Of a stretch of 64,000 nt of DNA, positions 7,325-15,245 are shown piece by piece. How positions within the stretch are numbered: position 1 is the first letter of the stretch; every line of letters starts with the position of its first letter. The notes under the pieces are model-generated. The model saw only the letters and a list, made by a program, of their open reading frames with translations, did no database searches and was not told the origin of the DNA. Where the stretch lies: assembly GCA_919902775.1 (NCBI GenBank), contig CAKKRJ010000003.1:186001-250000 (forward strand), given 5' to 3'. The translations under genes and the position numbers were made by a program. Source of the stretch: Burkholderiaceae bacterium (GTDB taxonomy: Bacteria > Pseudomonadota > Gammaproteobacteria > Burkholderiales > Burkholderiaceae_C).

Positions 7325-8119
7325 ATGAAGACCATTCGCATGCCTTACCCCTTGCAAAGCCCTGCAAGCCCCAACAACGCGCAAAGCACCAACAAAGTCC
7401 GTATCGAGCGGATCGATGGTGATTTCTACATCGAACATCTTCTGCCAGCGTATGAAATGGCGCTGGATGAATCGGGTCGTGTCATTGACGAATCCGCGCA
7501 GCCCAGCCTGGCAGGCCATCAAAGTGCCTTCGTCCATACCCTGCGCCAAGTTGACTTGCAACAGTTGGCTCAGGACCCGGGCAATGCCTATACCGTTTGG
7601 CTCTTTGCCTTGCGCGAAAGGCATACCGAGCCGGTCTGGATCAATAAGTTCGCCCAGACTGCTCTTTCCAAAGAAGGGTTCCGTCAATACTGGAACCAGC
7701 AGCCCATGCTGGTCTTGGCCCAGCTTTGGATCCCGCCGCTCGGTCTGGAGCCCTCGCTGGTGCTCATGTGTTCGCCACACGCAGACCAGACCGAAGTGAC
7801 AGGTTTTGAGTTTGAGCACGCTTGGGAAACCAATTCTGTTGCCATGGTCATGGCCTTTCCGCTGTTTCGCATGGCCGATGAGGGCGGCGATCCACGGCGC
7901 ATCCGCATCACGGCGATCAATGACCAAGGGGTGGCGATCCCGGCGTCCGGGCAGGTGCTCCTGAGCACCACGGCCGGAGCCTTGAGCAACAGCCGCCCAG
8001 TCTTGGAGCAAGGGCAAGCCCTGGTCACACTCTTTGGCGCAGATCCAGGGGCCTTGGCCAAGATCAAGCTGGGGTTCAAGTGGTTCAGTGGTGTCGAAGA
8101 GCTGGAGGTGCGGGTGTGA
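7325..8119 (+). CDS. unknown phage protein with C-terminal Ig-like domain
   Basis: A 264-residue protein. ATG 7325 is preferred because GGAGAG lies about seven bases upstream; an in-frame ATG at 7310 overlaps the fibre stop. Residues 1-190 match nothing I know and contain aromatic-rich segments (DGDFYIEHLLPAYEMALDE, WLFALRERHTEPVWINKFAQ). Residues about 195-264 resemble an invasin/Big-1-type Ig domain (ITAINDQGVAIPASGQVLLS). It may be part of the fibre complex or bind the host surface. The stop overlaps the GTG of the next gene, indicating translational coupling. Confidence 0.65.
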   Translation: MKTIRMPYPLQSPASPNNAQSTNKVRIERIDGDFYIEHLLPAYEMALDESGRVIDESAQPSLAGHQSAFVHTLRQVDLQQLAQDPGNAYTVWLFALRERHTEPVWINKFAQTALSKEGFRQYWNQQPMLVLAQLWIPPLGLEPSLVLMCSPHADQTEVTGFEFEHAWETNSVAMVMAFPLFRMADEGGDPRRIRITAINDQGVAIPASGQVLLSTTAGALSNSRPVLEQGQALVTLFGADPGALAKIKLGFKWFSGVEELEVRV

Positions 8120-9105
8120 CCCTTGCTGAAAATGTCCGTGTGCGCTTCGTGCAGCGGGTCGATGAGTTCACACAGCCGCTGGCCGTAGAGGTTCTGGCCG
8201 AAGCTGATCGCCTGTCTTGGCGACTGTGGGAGCCATTGGAGATGTTGCGGCCAGAGGGTCCGGTCGGCAAGGTCACCCAGATGCAGTATCGGGTCCATCC
8301 TTCAGGTGCTTCAATGTCAGACCCTGATTCATTGCCGAGGCGGGGCCAGCCCAGTCCCTACACGTTGCCGGTTCGCTCGGACATGCCCGTCGGGCACACC
8401 GAGACCATTGATGGGCAGCCATGGGGCCTCGTCGATGAAATCGCCCTAGATCCACAGGCCATGCGCGCCAAACCGCGCATGTACGGGCAGCACCTCAGCG
8501 ACTGGGCCGCGTGGATGTTTGTCCTGTGCACGGACACCTGGCGCTTCATGACGCCCTTTAATCGCCATGTTCTGACTCGTAGCAGCCAGGTAGACAGCGA
8601 AGGCTTTACCGCCTTGTCCTTGCCGCTGACCAAGGCGCGCCAGAAGCACTTGGTGGCCGGGTCTTGCCTGGTGCCATGGCATGAACTGCCGCTCAGTGCT
8701 CAGATGGTGCTTCGCATCAACGCCTACCCCGGGGGCGCGCTGTGGACCAATCTACCTGTGGATGAACATGTGCGCTATGCCAAGACAAGCGATGCACTGC
8801 TTGGACACGCGCACACCATTACCAGCCTGCACGCGCATTTGCCCACTCTCAGTGTTCATGTCCCGCCAGTGGTTGAACCTGATCAGTGGGTGGAGCTTGA
8901 AGTCAGGTCATCTGAGCCTGTCGATGCCTGGCTGCATGTGCACGCTGTCTCGGGTTATGTCCCGCACCACCGCGTGCGCATGCAAGCAGGTCGCGCCCAA
9001 GTGCGGGCACTGGCCTTGGGTCTGCGTCCCGGAGAAAACCTTCGCCTTCAATTTGGATTAGGGGCCGTCACCGCACTGGCCCAAGGAGTGATTCATGTCA
9101 TTTGA
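8116..9105 (+). CDS. unknown phage protein, possible baseplate or fibre partner
   Basis: A 329-residue protein from GTG 8116, overlapping the preceding stop by four bases. It is Trp/His-rich and mainly beta in character, with repeated strands such as SVHVPPVVEPDQWVELEVRS and a C-terminal LRLQFGLGAV. No enzyme motif or signal peptide is visible. It shares operon position with the fibre-like and Ig-domain proteins, so a structural or adaptor role in the fibre is plausible. A terminator follows 90 bp after its stop. Confidence 0.6.
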   Translation: MTLAENVRVRFVQRVDEFTQPLAVEVLAEADRLSWRLWEPLEMLRPEGPVGKVTQMQYRVHPSGASMSDPDSLPRRGQPSPYTLPVRSDMPVGHTETIDGQPWGLVDEIALDPQAMRAKPRMYGQHLSDWAAWMFVLCTDTWRFMTPFNRHVLTRSSQVDSEGFTALSLPLTKARQKHLVAGSCLVPWHELPLSAQMVLRINAYPGGALWTNLPVDEHVRYAKTSDALLGHAHTITSLHAHLPTLSVHVPPVVEPDQWVELEVRSSEPVDAWLHVHAVSGYVPHHRVRMQAGRAQVRALALGLRPGENLRLQFGLGAVTALAQGVIHVI

Positions 9106-9814
9106 CACATCAGCGCACGCCCCACCACCCATCATGGCGGTGGCAACACAAGCCAGCCCGCACCCGGCCTCATCGGCCTTCGCCTCAGAAAACCACCCAA
9201 CGCAATCCCAGCGTTGGGTTTTTTCTTTGTGGCCCAGCACCGTGCATGTTCAGCCGTCGGGCTTGTCACCGTTGCTGCTTGAGCGGTTGGCGCAAGCCGT
9301 CCTGCGGGAGGACGTCCACCACCGCTGGGGCCCCGAGGCCTGGCAGTGCCGCAGCCACGACTTGCTGCAGGCAGGCATATCTCCAGCAGATGGTCTTGGC
9401 GACATGCTGGCGGAGGTCCGCGCGCACCTGCAATCCATCTGGGGCACATACCGCTATCGGCTGAGCGCCCACATCATGCGATGCCAGCCAGGATTCCATG
9501 TGACAGAGCACATTGCCAGCGCACGCGCTGGACTCAACACGGTGTTGTTTTTGCAAGGCGACTACCCGTTGACCGACAGCCCCAACGTTCGAACATCCGG
9601 CTGCATGGTCATTGGCAATCCCGCCAAACGCGTCAATGAAAGTCTACTGCCCTGGGAGACGCCGGTGCATTTCCCGATCACCCCGCAGCCGGGGTTGATG
9701 GTGACCATGCCGCTGTGCACACCGCACGGTTACTTTCCGCTGCGCACCCAGTCGTGCGACACCTTGGCCATTGAGTTTCACTCGGTGGCCGAACCGGAGG
9801 CTGATCATGCTTGA
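9095..9814 (+). CDS. probable 2OG-Fe(II) oxygenase-like (double-stranded beta-helix) protein
   Basis: The ORF opens at ATG 9095, overlapping the previous gene, but a strong terminator hairpin lies inside it at 9196-9224, so the true start may be TTG 9227 or GTG 9242. The C-terminal 130 residues look like a degenerate double-stranded beta-helix: HVTEHIASARAGLNTVLFLQ, then LMVTMPLCTPHGYFPL, then DTLAIEFHS, the order of metal-binding and late strands in 2OG oxygenases. The first metal ligand is not a clear H-x-D. The gene overlaps the clearer oxygenase at 9807. It could be an oxygenase homologue or an inactive partner. Confidence 0.5.
   Translation: MSFDTSAHAPPPIMAVATQASPHPASSAFASENHPTQSQRWVFSLWPSTVHVQPSGLSPLLLERLAQAVLREDVHHRWGPEAWQCRSHDLLQAGISPADGLGDMLAEVRAHLQSIWGTYRYRLSAHIMRCQPGFHVTEHIASARAGLNTVLFLQGDYPLTDSPNVRTSGCMVIGNPAKRVNESLLPWETPVHFPITPQPGLMVTMPLCTPHGYFPLRTQSCDTLAIEFHSVAEPEADHA
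9196..9224 (+). terminator. Rho-independent terminator inside the 9095 ORF
   Basis: A perfect 8-bp stem CCCAACGC/GCGTTGGG with a 7-base loop is followed by six T residues. It lies 90 bp after the stop of the 8116 gene and would end the fibre transcript, or attenuate expression of the oxygenase/radical SAM genes. Confidence 0.8.
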
Positions 9815-10415
9815 TCTGCGCAGCCCAGTTTCATTTGCCGATGGTGTTTTGGATCAGTCGACCTCTCAGGCGCTCATCGATTGGCTGCAGCACCTGCAGT
9901 ACCGCTACTACCGCATCACCAACAAAAACGAGCCAGAGCCTTTCCCGATCTGGCACCGTGAGCTGATGGGGCGGGATTGGCCCATCAACCAAGCCTCTGA
10001 CTACAGCTGCACGCCGCAATTCCTGCAGGACGAGACGAGCGTGCTGCCTCAAGTCTGGGTGTCCTGCATGCGCGCACTGAAGTTACCCGTCATGACCCAG
10101 TGCCATGGCGTGTACGCCAATGCCAACACCCATGGCAACGAGGGCAATGTCCACATCGACAGCCAGCATCCACTGGACAGAACCCTTTTGATTTATGGCG
10201 TGCGGCACTGGCAAGCAGGGTGGGGTGGGGAGACAGTGTTTTACGACCAGGACGATCGCCTGCTCGGCTCGGTCATGCCCGCACCTGCCCGGGCGGTGTT
10301 CTTTGCCGGACACATCCGCCATGGCGTCAACCCCATCTCCCGCGCCTGCCGCGATCTGCGGCCAGTGCTGGTATTCAAAACGCGGCTTCAGGAGCCGCAA
10401 AAGGCCCTCTCATGA
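9807..10415 (+). CDS. 2OG-Fe(II) oxygenase family protein
   Basis: A 202-residue protein with the prolyl-4-hydroxylase-type signature: NVHIDSQH supplies H116-x-D118, GHIRHGVNPI supplies the distal His (about 172), and RDLRPVLVFK gives the Arg that would bind 2-oxoglutarate. Such enzymes hydroxylate protein residues or small molecules using Fe(II), O2 and 2-oxoglutarate. The ATG overlaps the stop of the previous gene, and the stop overlaps the radical SAM start (ATGA), so all three are probably translated together. I infer that the substrate is a nearby phage protein; Asn in the fibre tail is one candidate. Confidence 0.8.
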   Translation: MLDLRSPVSFADGVLDQSTSQALIDWLQHLQYRYYRITNKNEPEPFPIWHRELMGRDWPINQASDYSCTPQFLQDETSVLPQVWVSCMRALKLPVMTQCHGVYANANTHGNEGNVHIDSQHPLDRTLLIYGVRHWQAGWGGETVFYDQDDRLLGSVMPAPARAVFFAGHIRHGVNPISRACRDLRPVLVFKTRLQEPQKALS

Positions 10416-11770
10416 AATTTGAAATTCACGCCTTGCACCCGGACGGCCAAAAAGTCTTGCTCCACTACAACAACCAGCTGTCTGAGCTGACTTGGCAGGA
10501 CGGCACGCCCGTGCTGCCGGTTCAACCGGGAACGTTTCGCGATGCCTCTGTGGTCTCGGTCAACCAGCCTGGTCGCAAGGGGAATGTCCGCGTTCTCAAA
10601 ATCAGCCTGGGCCTGTCCTGCAATTACGAATGCAGTTACTGCAACCAGCGCTTTGTGCCGCATGCGAATGCCAGCCATCCGGATGACATAGAGCCCTTCA
10701 TCAGTCAACTGACGGATGCGCTGATTGAACCCCCAGAGCGCATCGAGTTCTGGGGCGGTGAGCCGCTGGTCTATTGGAAGACGCTCAAACCGCTGGCTGA
10801 GCGCCTGCGCGGCCTGTATCCACATGCCCAGTTCAGCTTGATCACCAACGGCAGCTTGCTCGACGCGCAAAAGATCGAGTGGATCGATCAGATGGGGTTT
10901 TCTGTAGGCTTGTCACATGACGGTCCGGGCCAGTCCAGCAGAGGTCCAGATCCGCTCAGCGACCCTGAGGGACACGCTGCCATCATGGCGCTCTATGCCC
11001 GGCTTCATCCACAAGGCCGCATCAGCATCAATGCCATGGTGCATGCGGGCAACCAGAGCCGCGCACAGATTCAGGCCTGGCTGCAGCAACGGTTTGGCCA
11101 GGATGTGCGGATCGGGGAGGGGGCTTTCATTGACCCCTATGACGAGGGTGGCTTGGCAGCAACCCTGCAAACTCCTCAGGACCATTTGCGTTTCAGGGCT
11201 CAGGCCTACAAAGAACTGCGGCTGGGCTTGGCTTCTCGCATGTCGGTTGCGCAGCAACGCATCATGGATTTCGTGCAATCCATCCGGACCGCGCGTCCGG
11301 CCTCATCACTGGGTCAAAAGTGCAGCATGGACCAGGCCAGCCATCTGGCCGTGGACCTGCATGGCAATGTGCTCACCTGCCAAAACGTGAGCGCCAAAGC
11401 TATCGCGCCCAACGGCCAACCGCACAAGATCGGCCAACTCTCAAACCTGGCCAAGGTACAGATGCGGACTGCTACCCACTGGAGCCAGAGAGCCGAGTGC
11501 CCCCGCTGTCCAGCCTTGCAGCTGTGCAAGGGCTCGTGCATGTTTCTGGACGGGCCGCTTTGGGATGCCGGTTGTGACGCAGCGTTTTCTGACAATGTCC
11601 CCTTTCTGGCCGCTGCCATCGAATACCTGACCGGCTGCATCCCGTACTACATCGACGGTGACTTCAGGCAGGACCGTAAGGACGTTTTCGGGCAAGTCCA
11701 CGGCGTTCCACCGCTACCCCGCAAACGCGTGATTCCCATCGTGGCGCACGACACGTCTGTCGCCGCCTGA
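10412..11770 (+). CDS. radical SAM/SPASM peptide-modifying enzyme
   Basis: A 452-residue protein. Residues 70-77 are C-NYE-C-SY-C, the CxxxCxxC that binds the 4Fe-4S/SAM cluster, followed by FWGGEP at about 113-118. The C-terminal part has seven Cys near 304, 323, 363, 366, 372, 376 and 388 (CPRCPALQLCKGSC pattern), as in SPASM domains holding auxiliary clusters. SPASM proteins include anaerobic sulfatase maturases and RiPP maturases that form thioether or C-C links on peptides. The last 60 residues are outside the usual domain. Close overlap with the oxygenase gene and position behind the Cys-tailed fibre suggest a protein-modifying role; the substrate is inferred. Confidence 0.9.
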   Translation: MKFEIHALHPDGQKVLLHYNNQLSELTWQDGTPVLPVQPGTFRDASVVSVNQPGRKGNVRVLKISLGLSCNYECSYCNQRFVPHANASHPDDIEPFISQLTDALIEPPERIEFWGGEPLVYWKTLKPLAERLRGLYPHAQFSLITNGSLLDAQKIEWIDQMGFSVGLSHDGPGQSSRGPDPLSDPEGHAAIMALYARLHPQGRISINAMVHAGNQSRAQIQAWLQQRFGQDVRIGEGAFIDPYDEGGLAATLQTPQDHLRFRAQAYKELRLGLASRMSVAQQRIMDFVQSIRTARPASSLGQKCSMDQASHLAVDLHGNVLTCQNVSAKAIAPNGQPHKIGQLSNLAKVQMRTATHWSQRAECPRCPALQLCKGSCMFLDGPLWDAGCDAAFSDNVPFLAAAIEYLTGCIPYYIDGDFRQDRKDVFGQVHGVPPLPRKRVIPIVAHDTSVAA

Positions 11771-11796
11771 TTCAACACCCATCCATCTCAATATCC

Positions 11797-11827
11797 GCCC
11801 GCCTGACCTGGTCAGTGCGGGCTTTTT
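11797..11827 (+). terminator. Rho-independent terminator after the radical SAM gene
   Basis: GCCCGC at 11797-11802 pairs with GCGGGC at 11817-11822, with an inner CTGAC/GTCAG pairing, followed by five T residues. It separates the maturation-like genes from the lysis cassette. Confidence 0.85.
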
Positions 11828-11842
11828 ACTTTGGAGACTCGT

Positions 11843-12226
11843 ATGCCTGAACCTACAAGCTCTGGCGTGGCAGGAGCCGCAGTGGCTTACAAGGCCCTGG
11901 GAGGCACGGCTGCAGCCGTAGCCAGTGGCGCTACTTTGGCCGCCGTGGTGGTCATGCTCATGACGCCACCGCGCGACAAACGTGAATGGGCCGTGGGGCT
12001 CATCAGTACCGTGGTCTCCAGCATTGGGGGTGGCGCCATCACAGTAGAGCATTTCCAGTTACACCACTGGGCGTTTTCCACAGTGGGTCTGTGCGCCCTG
12101 GGTGGGCTCATGTTCGCCTGTGGATTGCCAGGCTGGGCCATGGTGCGCTGGGTGTTCAACTTCATTGGCCAGCGCCGCGATGCTTCTATCGATGAAGTGG
12201 CCAAGGACGTGAAGGAAATGCTGTGA
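11843..12226 (+). CDS. phage holin-like membrane protein
   Basis: A 127-residue protein with GGAGA seven bases before ATG. It has hydrophobic segments at about residues 22-42, 50-62 and 78-105 and a charged C-terminus (DEVAKDVKEML). Size, membrane segments and position directly before an endolysin fit a holin, which opens the inner membrane for lysis. No family-specific motif is known to me. The end overlaps the endolysin GTG by four bases. Confidence 0.7.
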   Translation: MPEPTSSGVAGAAVAYKALGGTAAAVASGATLAAVVVMLMTPPRDKREWAVGLISTVVSSIGGGAITVEHFQLHHWAFSTVGLCALGGLMFACGLPGWAMVRWVFNFIGQRRDASIDEVAKDVKEML

Positions 12227-12705
12227 AACCGCAAGACTTCATCACCCTCATCGGTCCTGCAGCGCAAGCCAGTCGCCTGCAGACGGGCATCCCGGCCAGT
12301 TTTGTGGTGGCGCAAGCCGCGCTGGAGTCCGGCTGGGGTGAGTCGGGCTTGGTCAAGCGGGCCAAGAACCTCTTTGGCATCAAGGCCGACCGCAGCTGGA
12401 CGGGCCAGCGCATCACGCTCAAAACCCGCGAGTTTTTGAACAAGCAGTGGGTGGTCATCCCAGCGGACTGGCGCGCCTACCCCGATTGGCAGGCTTGTCT
12501 GGTTGACCATGGCCAGTTTTTGCGCCGTAACAAGCGCTACGCCGCATGCTTTGCCTGCACCACGGGCAAGACTTTTGCGCAGGCGGTGGCCAAGGCAGGC
12601 TATGCCACCGATCCGGGCTATGCCGACAAGTTGATCAACATGATCGACAAATACCAGCTTGAAGCGCTGGACCCGCCGCTGAACCTATCACCGGAGGCCG
12701 CATGA
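12223..12705 (+). CDS. endolysin, glucosaminidase (GH73-like) domain
   Basis: A 160-residue protein from GTG 12223. Residues 25-60 (ASFVVAQAALESGWGESGLV, then KNLFGIK) are the hallmark of FlgJ/GH73 peptidoglycan hydrolases, with E36 in ALESGWGES as the likely catalytic acid. A further YPDWQACLVDHGQFL segment completes the domain. No signal peptide or cell-wall-binding domain is present, so export would depend on the holin. It overlaps the holin upstream and the Rz gene downstream. Confidence 0.9.
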   Translation: MKPQDFITLIGPAAQASRLQTGIPASFVVAQAALESGWGESGLVKRAKNLFGIKADRSWTGQRITLKTREFLNKQWVVIPADWRAYPDWQACLVDHGQFLRRNKRYAACFACTTGKTFAQAVAKAGYATDPGYADKLINMIDKYQLEALDPPLNLSPEAA

Positions 12706-13283
12706 GCACCTGGCTAATGTCCTGGCTCAGCGCCTTACCCCTGCGATGGATCGTCTCAAGCCTCATGGCTGCGGGCCTGTTTTGGGTCGGCCACCGGCTG
12801 GGGCAGCAGGGCGTTCAACAGGCCTGGGATGCAGAGCGCATGCAGCAGCAAACCGCCGCCTTGGCGCAATCCCTGCAGGTGGCCCAGGTTCAAACCCAAC
12901 AAGAACAGATCAACCAGCGCATCAGCACCGACCATGACACCCGAAAAACCCAACTTCAACACCTGTGGCGACCCCCAAAACCGCCCATTTCGCCAACCTC
13001 GCCGGTCTCTGCTCCGCCTGGGGGTAATGACCAGCGCACTGACGCTGAGCGCCTGCGCAAGCCAGCCTCCAGCCCCGACAGTCCCAGCACCGTGCCCACC
13101 CATGCCGAGCCTGCCACCGGTGTTGATGCAGCCGCCTCCCACACTGTATCTGATCCCGCCAGCACTCAAATCCCCGTGAGTTGTGACCAACTGGCCAGCG
13201 ACGCCGCGCAGGCCACGCTCATGGTCTTGTCATTCCAGCGCTGGTATGCGGAGCAAGCCCGAAACCTGGAGCAGAGCCGATAG
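12702..13283 (+). CDS. inner-membrane spanin (Rz-like)
   Basis: A 193-residue protein with an N-terminal membrane helix (about residues 14-30) and a long Gln-rich coiled coil (residues 35-75), then a Pro/Ser/Thr-rich part and a conserved-looking C-terminus CDQLASDAAQATLMVLSFQRWY. Position after the endolysin and the presence of a nested lipoprotein gene identify it as Rz. It would span the periplasm and disrupt the outer membrane in the last step of lysis together with Rz1. Confidence 0.75.
   Translation: MSTWLMSWLSALPLRWIVSSLMAAGLFWVGHRLGQQGVQQAWDAERMQQQTAALAQSLQVAQVQTQQEQINQRISTDHDTRKTQLQHLWRPPKPPISPTSPVSAPPGGNDQRTDAERLRKPASSPDSPSTVPTHAEPATGVDAAASHTVSDPASTQIPVSCDQLASDAAQATLMVLSFQRWYAEQARNLEQSR
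12934..13179 (+). CDS. outer-membrane spanin lipoprotein (Rz1-like), nested in Rz
   Basis: An 81-residue protein in the +1 frame inside the Rz gene. It has a basic start (RQPRRSLLRLG), a hydrophobic core and lipobox LSAC, giving a mature protein rich in Pro (PPAPTVPAPCPPMPSLPP). Pro-rich lipoproteins fully embedded in Rz are the classic Rz1 arrangement. Start is uncertain: ATG 12934 gives the longer n-region; a later ATG just before TSALTLSAC would leave a very short signal. Confidence 0.8.
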   Translation: MTPEKPNFNTCGDPQNRPFRQPRRSLLRLGVMTSALTLSACASQPPAPTVPAPCPPMPSLPPVLMQPPPTLYLIPPALKSP

Positions 13284-13321
13284 CCACAGTCCCAAAAAAT
13301 CGCGCTCCATTCGCTTGACTT

Positions 13322-13675
13322 GTGTCCCCGCCAGAGCGTTCATGCGGGCAACTTAAAGGCCGCCAGATCATCGAGGCCAAGCGCCTGATCGAAAAACGCC
13401 AGCAGCTCGGCCCGTCCTCACCCAATGCAGCGCAGATCAAACCACCCACCTCCAGCTATAGCCTGGTGCGCACCTACCAAAAAGAGGTGGAGCGGCAGCG
13501 CAAGATGGTCCTCAAAGCCGAGCACGCGCACCAGCGTCTGCTGCTGGTGGTGCAGGGCCTCAAAAAACTCTTTGCCGACGAAAACTTTGTCACCCTGTTG
13601 CGCGCCGAGGGGCTGGACACCCTGCCCAAGTACTTGGCCGAACGCATCACCCACTTTGAAGGAGCCCCAGCATGA
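13322..13675 (+). pseudogene. C-terminal fragment of a RepB/ParB-like partition protein
   Basis: From a GTG at 13322, about 117 residues; from GRQIIEAKRLI onward it resembles the C-terminal region of plasmid-partition RepB-like (PF07506-type) proteins: helical KEVERQRKMVLKAEHAHQRL, then LKKLFADENFVTLLRAEGLD. The N-terminal ParB domain is missing, and the DNA before about 13355 belongs to the phage side, so a junction lies here. It overlaps the next, intact paralogue by four bases, suggesting that an original two-gene operon lost the 5' half of its first gene. Confidence 0.6.
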
Positions 13676-14721
13676 ACCCCAGCAGCAACGCCCAACCCAA
13701 AATTGCCGAGATGTACCCCGGCATCTACCAGCCCGCCGGTCAGGCCGAAGGGGAGGGCGGGCCAGACCTGCCCATGCAGCCCCTCAACACCCTGCTGGGC
13801 TTTGACCTGGAAACCTACCAGGTGCCGCTGGACCATCTGCTGCCAAGCAAGAAGATCATGGACGGCACCATGAGCACCCGCAAATACAAGCAGGTGGTCT
13901 CGTCCATCCACGAAATCGGACTGATTGAACCCCTGTCCGTCATCCAGCCCGACCCCAAAAAGTCAGAGTTTCTGCTGCTCGACGGTCACCTGCGGGTGCT
14001 GGCCCTCAAAGAGCTGGGCATGGAAGCTGCGCCCTGCCTGATGGCCAAAGACGACGAAACCTTCAGCTACAACCACCGCATCAAGCGCCTGTCTACGGTG
14101 CAAGAGCACTACATGCTGCGCCGCGCAATCGACCGGGGTGTCAGCCGTGAACGCCTTGCCAGGGCATTCAACGTTAACCTCAGCTCCATCAACCGCCGCA
14201 TCAACCTGCTCGAAGGCATCTGCCCCGAAGCCATTGATCTGCTGCAAGACAAGCAGTTCACCCCAGACGTGACCCGCATCCTGCGCAACATGAAAGCAGC
14301 CCGGCAGGTGGAAGCGGTGGAGTTGATGGTGACCAGCAACACCATCACTGTGGCCCATGCCGAAGCCTTGCTCAAAGCCACGCCACCCGAGCAGCGAGCC
14401 GATCTAAAGCCCGCCGAGCGTGACAAGACTTCGCCCATTGAGCAGATCGTCAAACTCGAGAAGGAAATGAGCCAGGTCCAGACCCAGTACAAAGACGCCG
14501 AGCAGAACTACGGCTCAGACCTGCTCAACCTGGTTGTGGCCAAAGGCTACTTGACCAAACTGCTGTCCAACGAGGCGGTCAACAGTTACATCCAACGCCA
14601 CGAGCCCGAAATCCTGGAGCAGTTTGAGCTGGTTGTGAACACAGTCAGCATGGAGGAAGCCGTCCAACAGCAGACCGAAACCACGCCAGCAGAATTCGCT
14701 GAAACGTCAGAACACTTATGA
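13672..14721 (+). CDS. ParB/RepB-like partition family protein
   Basis: A 349-residue protein. Residues about 45-130 form a ParB N-terminal domain (YQVPLDHLLPSKKI, IGLIEPLSVIQ, FLLLDGHLRVLALKELG), residues 140-200 the KorB/ParB-type helix-turn-helix (VSRERLARAFNVNLSSINRR), and the remainder a RepB-type C-terminal helical part with coiled coil at about 260-285. Normal length. The truncated gene in front seems to be its paralogue. No ParA gene is nearby, so it may act as a DNA-binding regulator of a mobile element rather than in classical partition. Confidence 0.8.
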   Translation: MNPSSNAQPKIAEMYPGIYQPAGQAEGEGGPDLPMQPLNTLLGFDLETYQVPLDHLLPSKKIMDGTMSTRKYKQVVSSIHEIGLIEPLSVIQPDPKKSEFLLLDGHLRVLALKELGMEAAPCLMAKDDETFSYNHRIKRLSTVQEHYMLRRAIDRGVSRERLARAFNVNLSSINRRINLLEGICPEAIDLLQDKQFTPDVTRILRNMKAARQVEAVELMVTSNTITVAHAEALLKATPPEQRADLKPAERDKTSPIEQIVKLEKEMSQVQTQYKDAEQNYGSDLLNLVVAKGYLTKLLSNEAVNSYIQRHEPEILEQFELVVNTVSMEEAVQQQTETTPAEFAETSEHL

Positions 14722-14873
14722 ATTTGACAAATATTTTGCCCATGTCATCGAAAACTCATCTGATGGAATCTACAATCATGCAAATTCGCACAAACGTTCC
14801 CCAGCGGAACAGCCCCTAGCGCGCTTGCCGATCGTGACACGGCATGGCGGTAGCGTGGCCAAAACCCCCTTAC

Positions 14874-15245
14874 ATGACCAGCCGCCGATCCCAGCTCCAG
14901 GAAGACACCTACTTCCGAGTCTTGCGCATGCTGCAAGAAAACCCCGACATGACGCAGCGCGAGATTGCCGAAAAACTGGGCATCAGCACCAGTGGGCTCA
15001 ATTACTGTCTTAAAGCACTCATCGACAAAGGCTGGGTCAAGGTGCAGAACTTCAGCCAAAGCAAAAACAAGTTTGGCTATATCTACGTGCTCACACCGCA
15101 AGGTATTGCCGAAAAGGCCATGCTTGCTGGCCGCTTCTTGAAGCGAAAGATGACCGAGTACGAGCAGCTTCAGGCCGAAATTGAGGCATTGAAGGTAGAA
15201 ATAGGCAGCATGGATACCGACGGCCAGAAAGTCCAAAACGCATGA
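14874..15245 (+). CDS. MarR family EPS-associated transcriptional regulator
   Basis: A 123-residue protein from ATG 14874; the longer reading from 14844 lacks a ribosome binding site. Residues 9-75 form a winged helix (EDTYFRVLRMLQENPDMTQ, REIAEKLGISTSGLNYCLKA, then a wing with KNKFGYIYVLTP). The C-terminal coiled coil (about 90-115) is typical of the TIGR04176-type regulators that precede exopolysaccharide or sugar-nucleotide genes. It overlaps the mannose-1-phosphate guanylyltransferase start by four bases, fitting that context. Confidence 0.85.
   Translation: MTSRRSQLQEDTYFRVLRMLQENPDMTQREIAEKLGISTSGLNYCLKALIDKGWVKVQNFSQSKNKFGYIYVLTPQGIAEKAMLAGRFLKRKMTEYEQLQAEIEALKVEIGSMDTDGQKVQNA

Noticed and set aside
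13578-13805. Alternative plus-strand ORF 13425-13805
   Set aside because: Shifted-frame shadow of the two RepB-like genes, Arg/Pro/Ala-rich.
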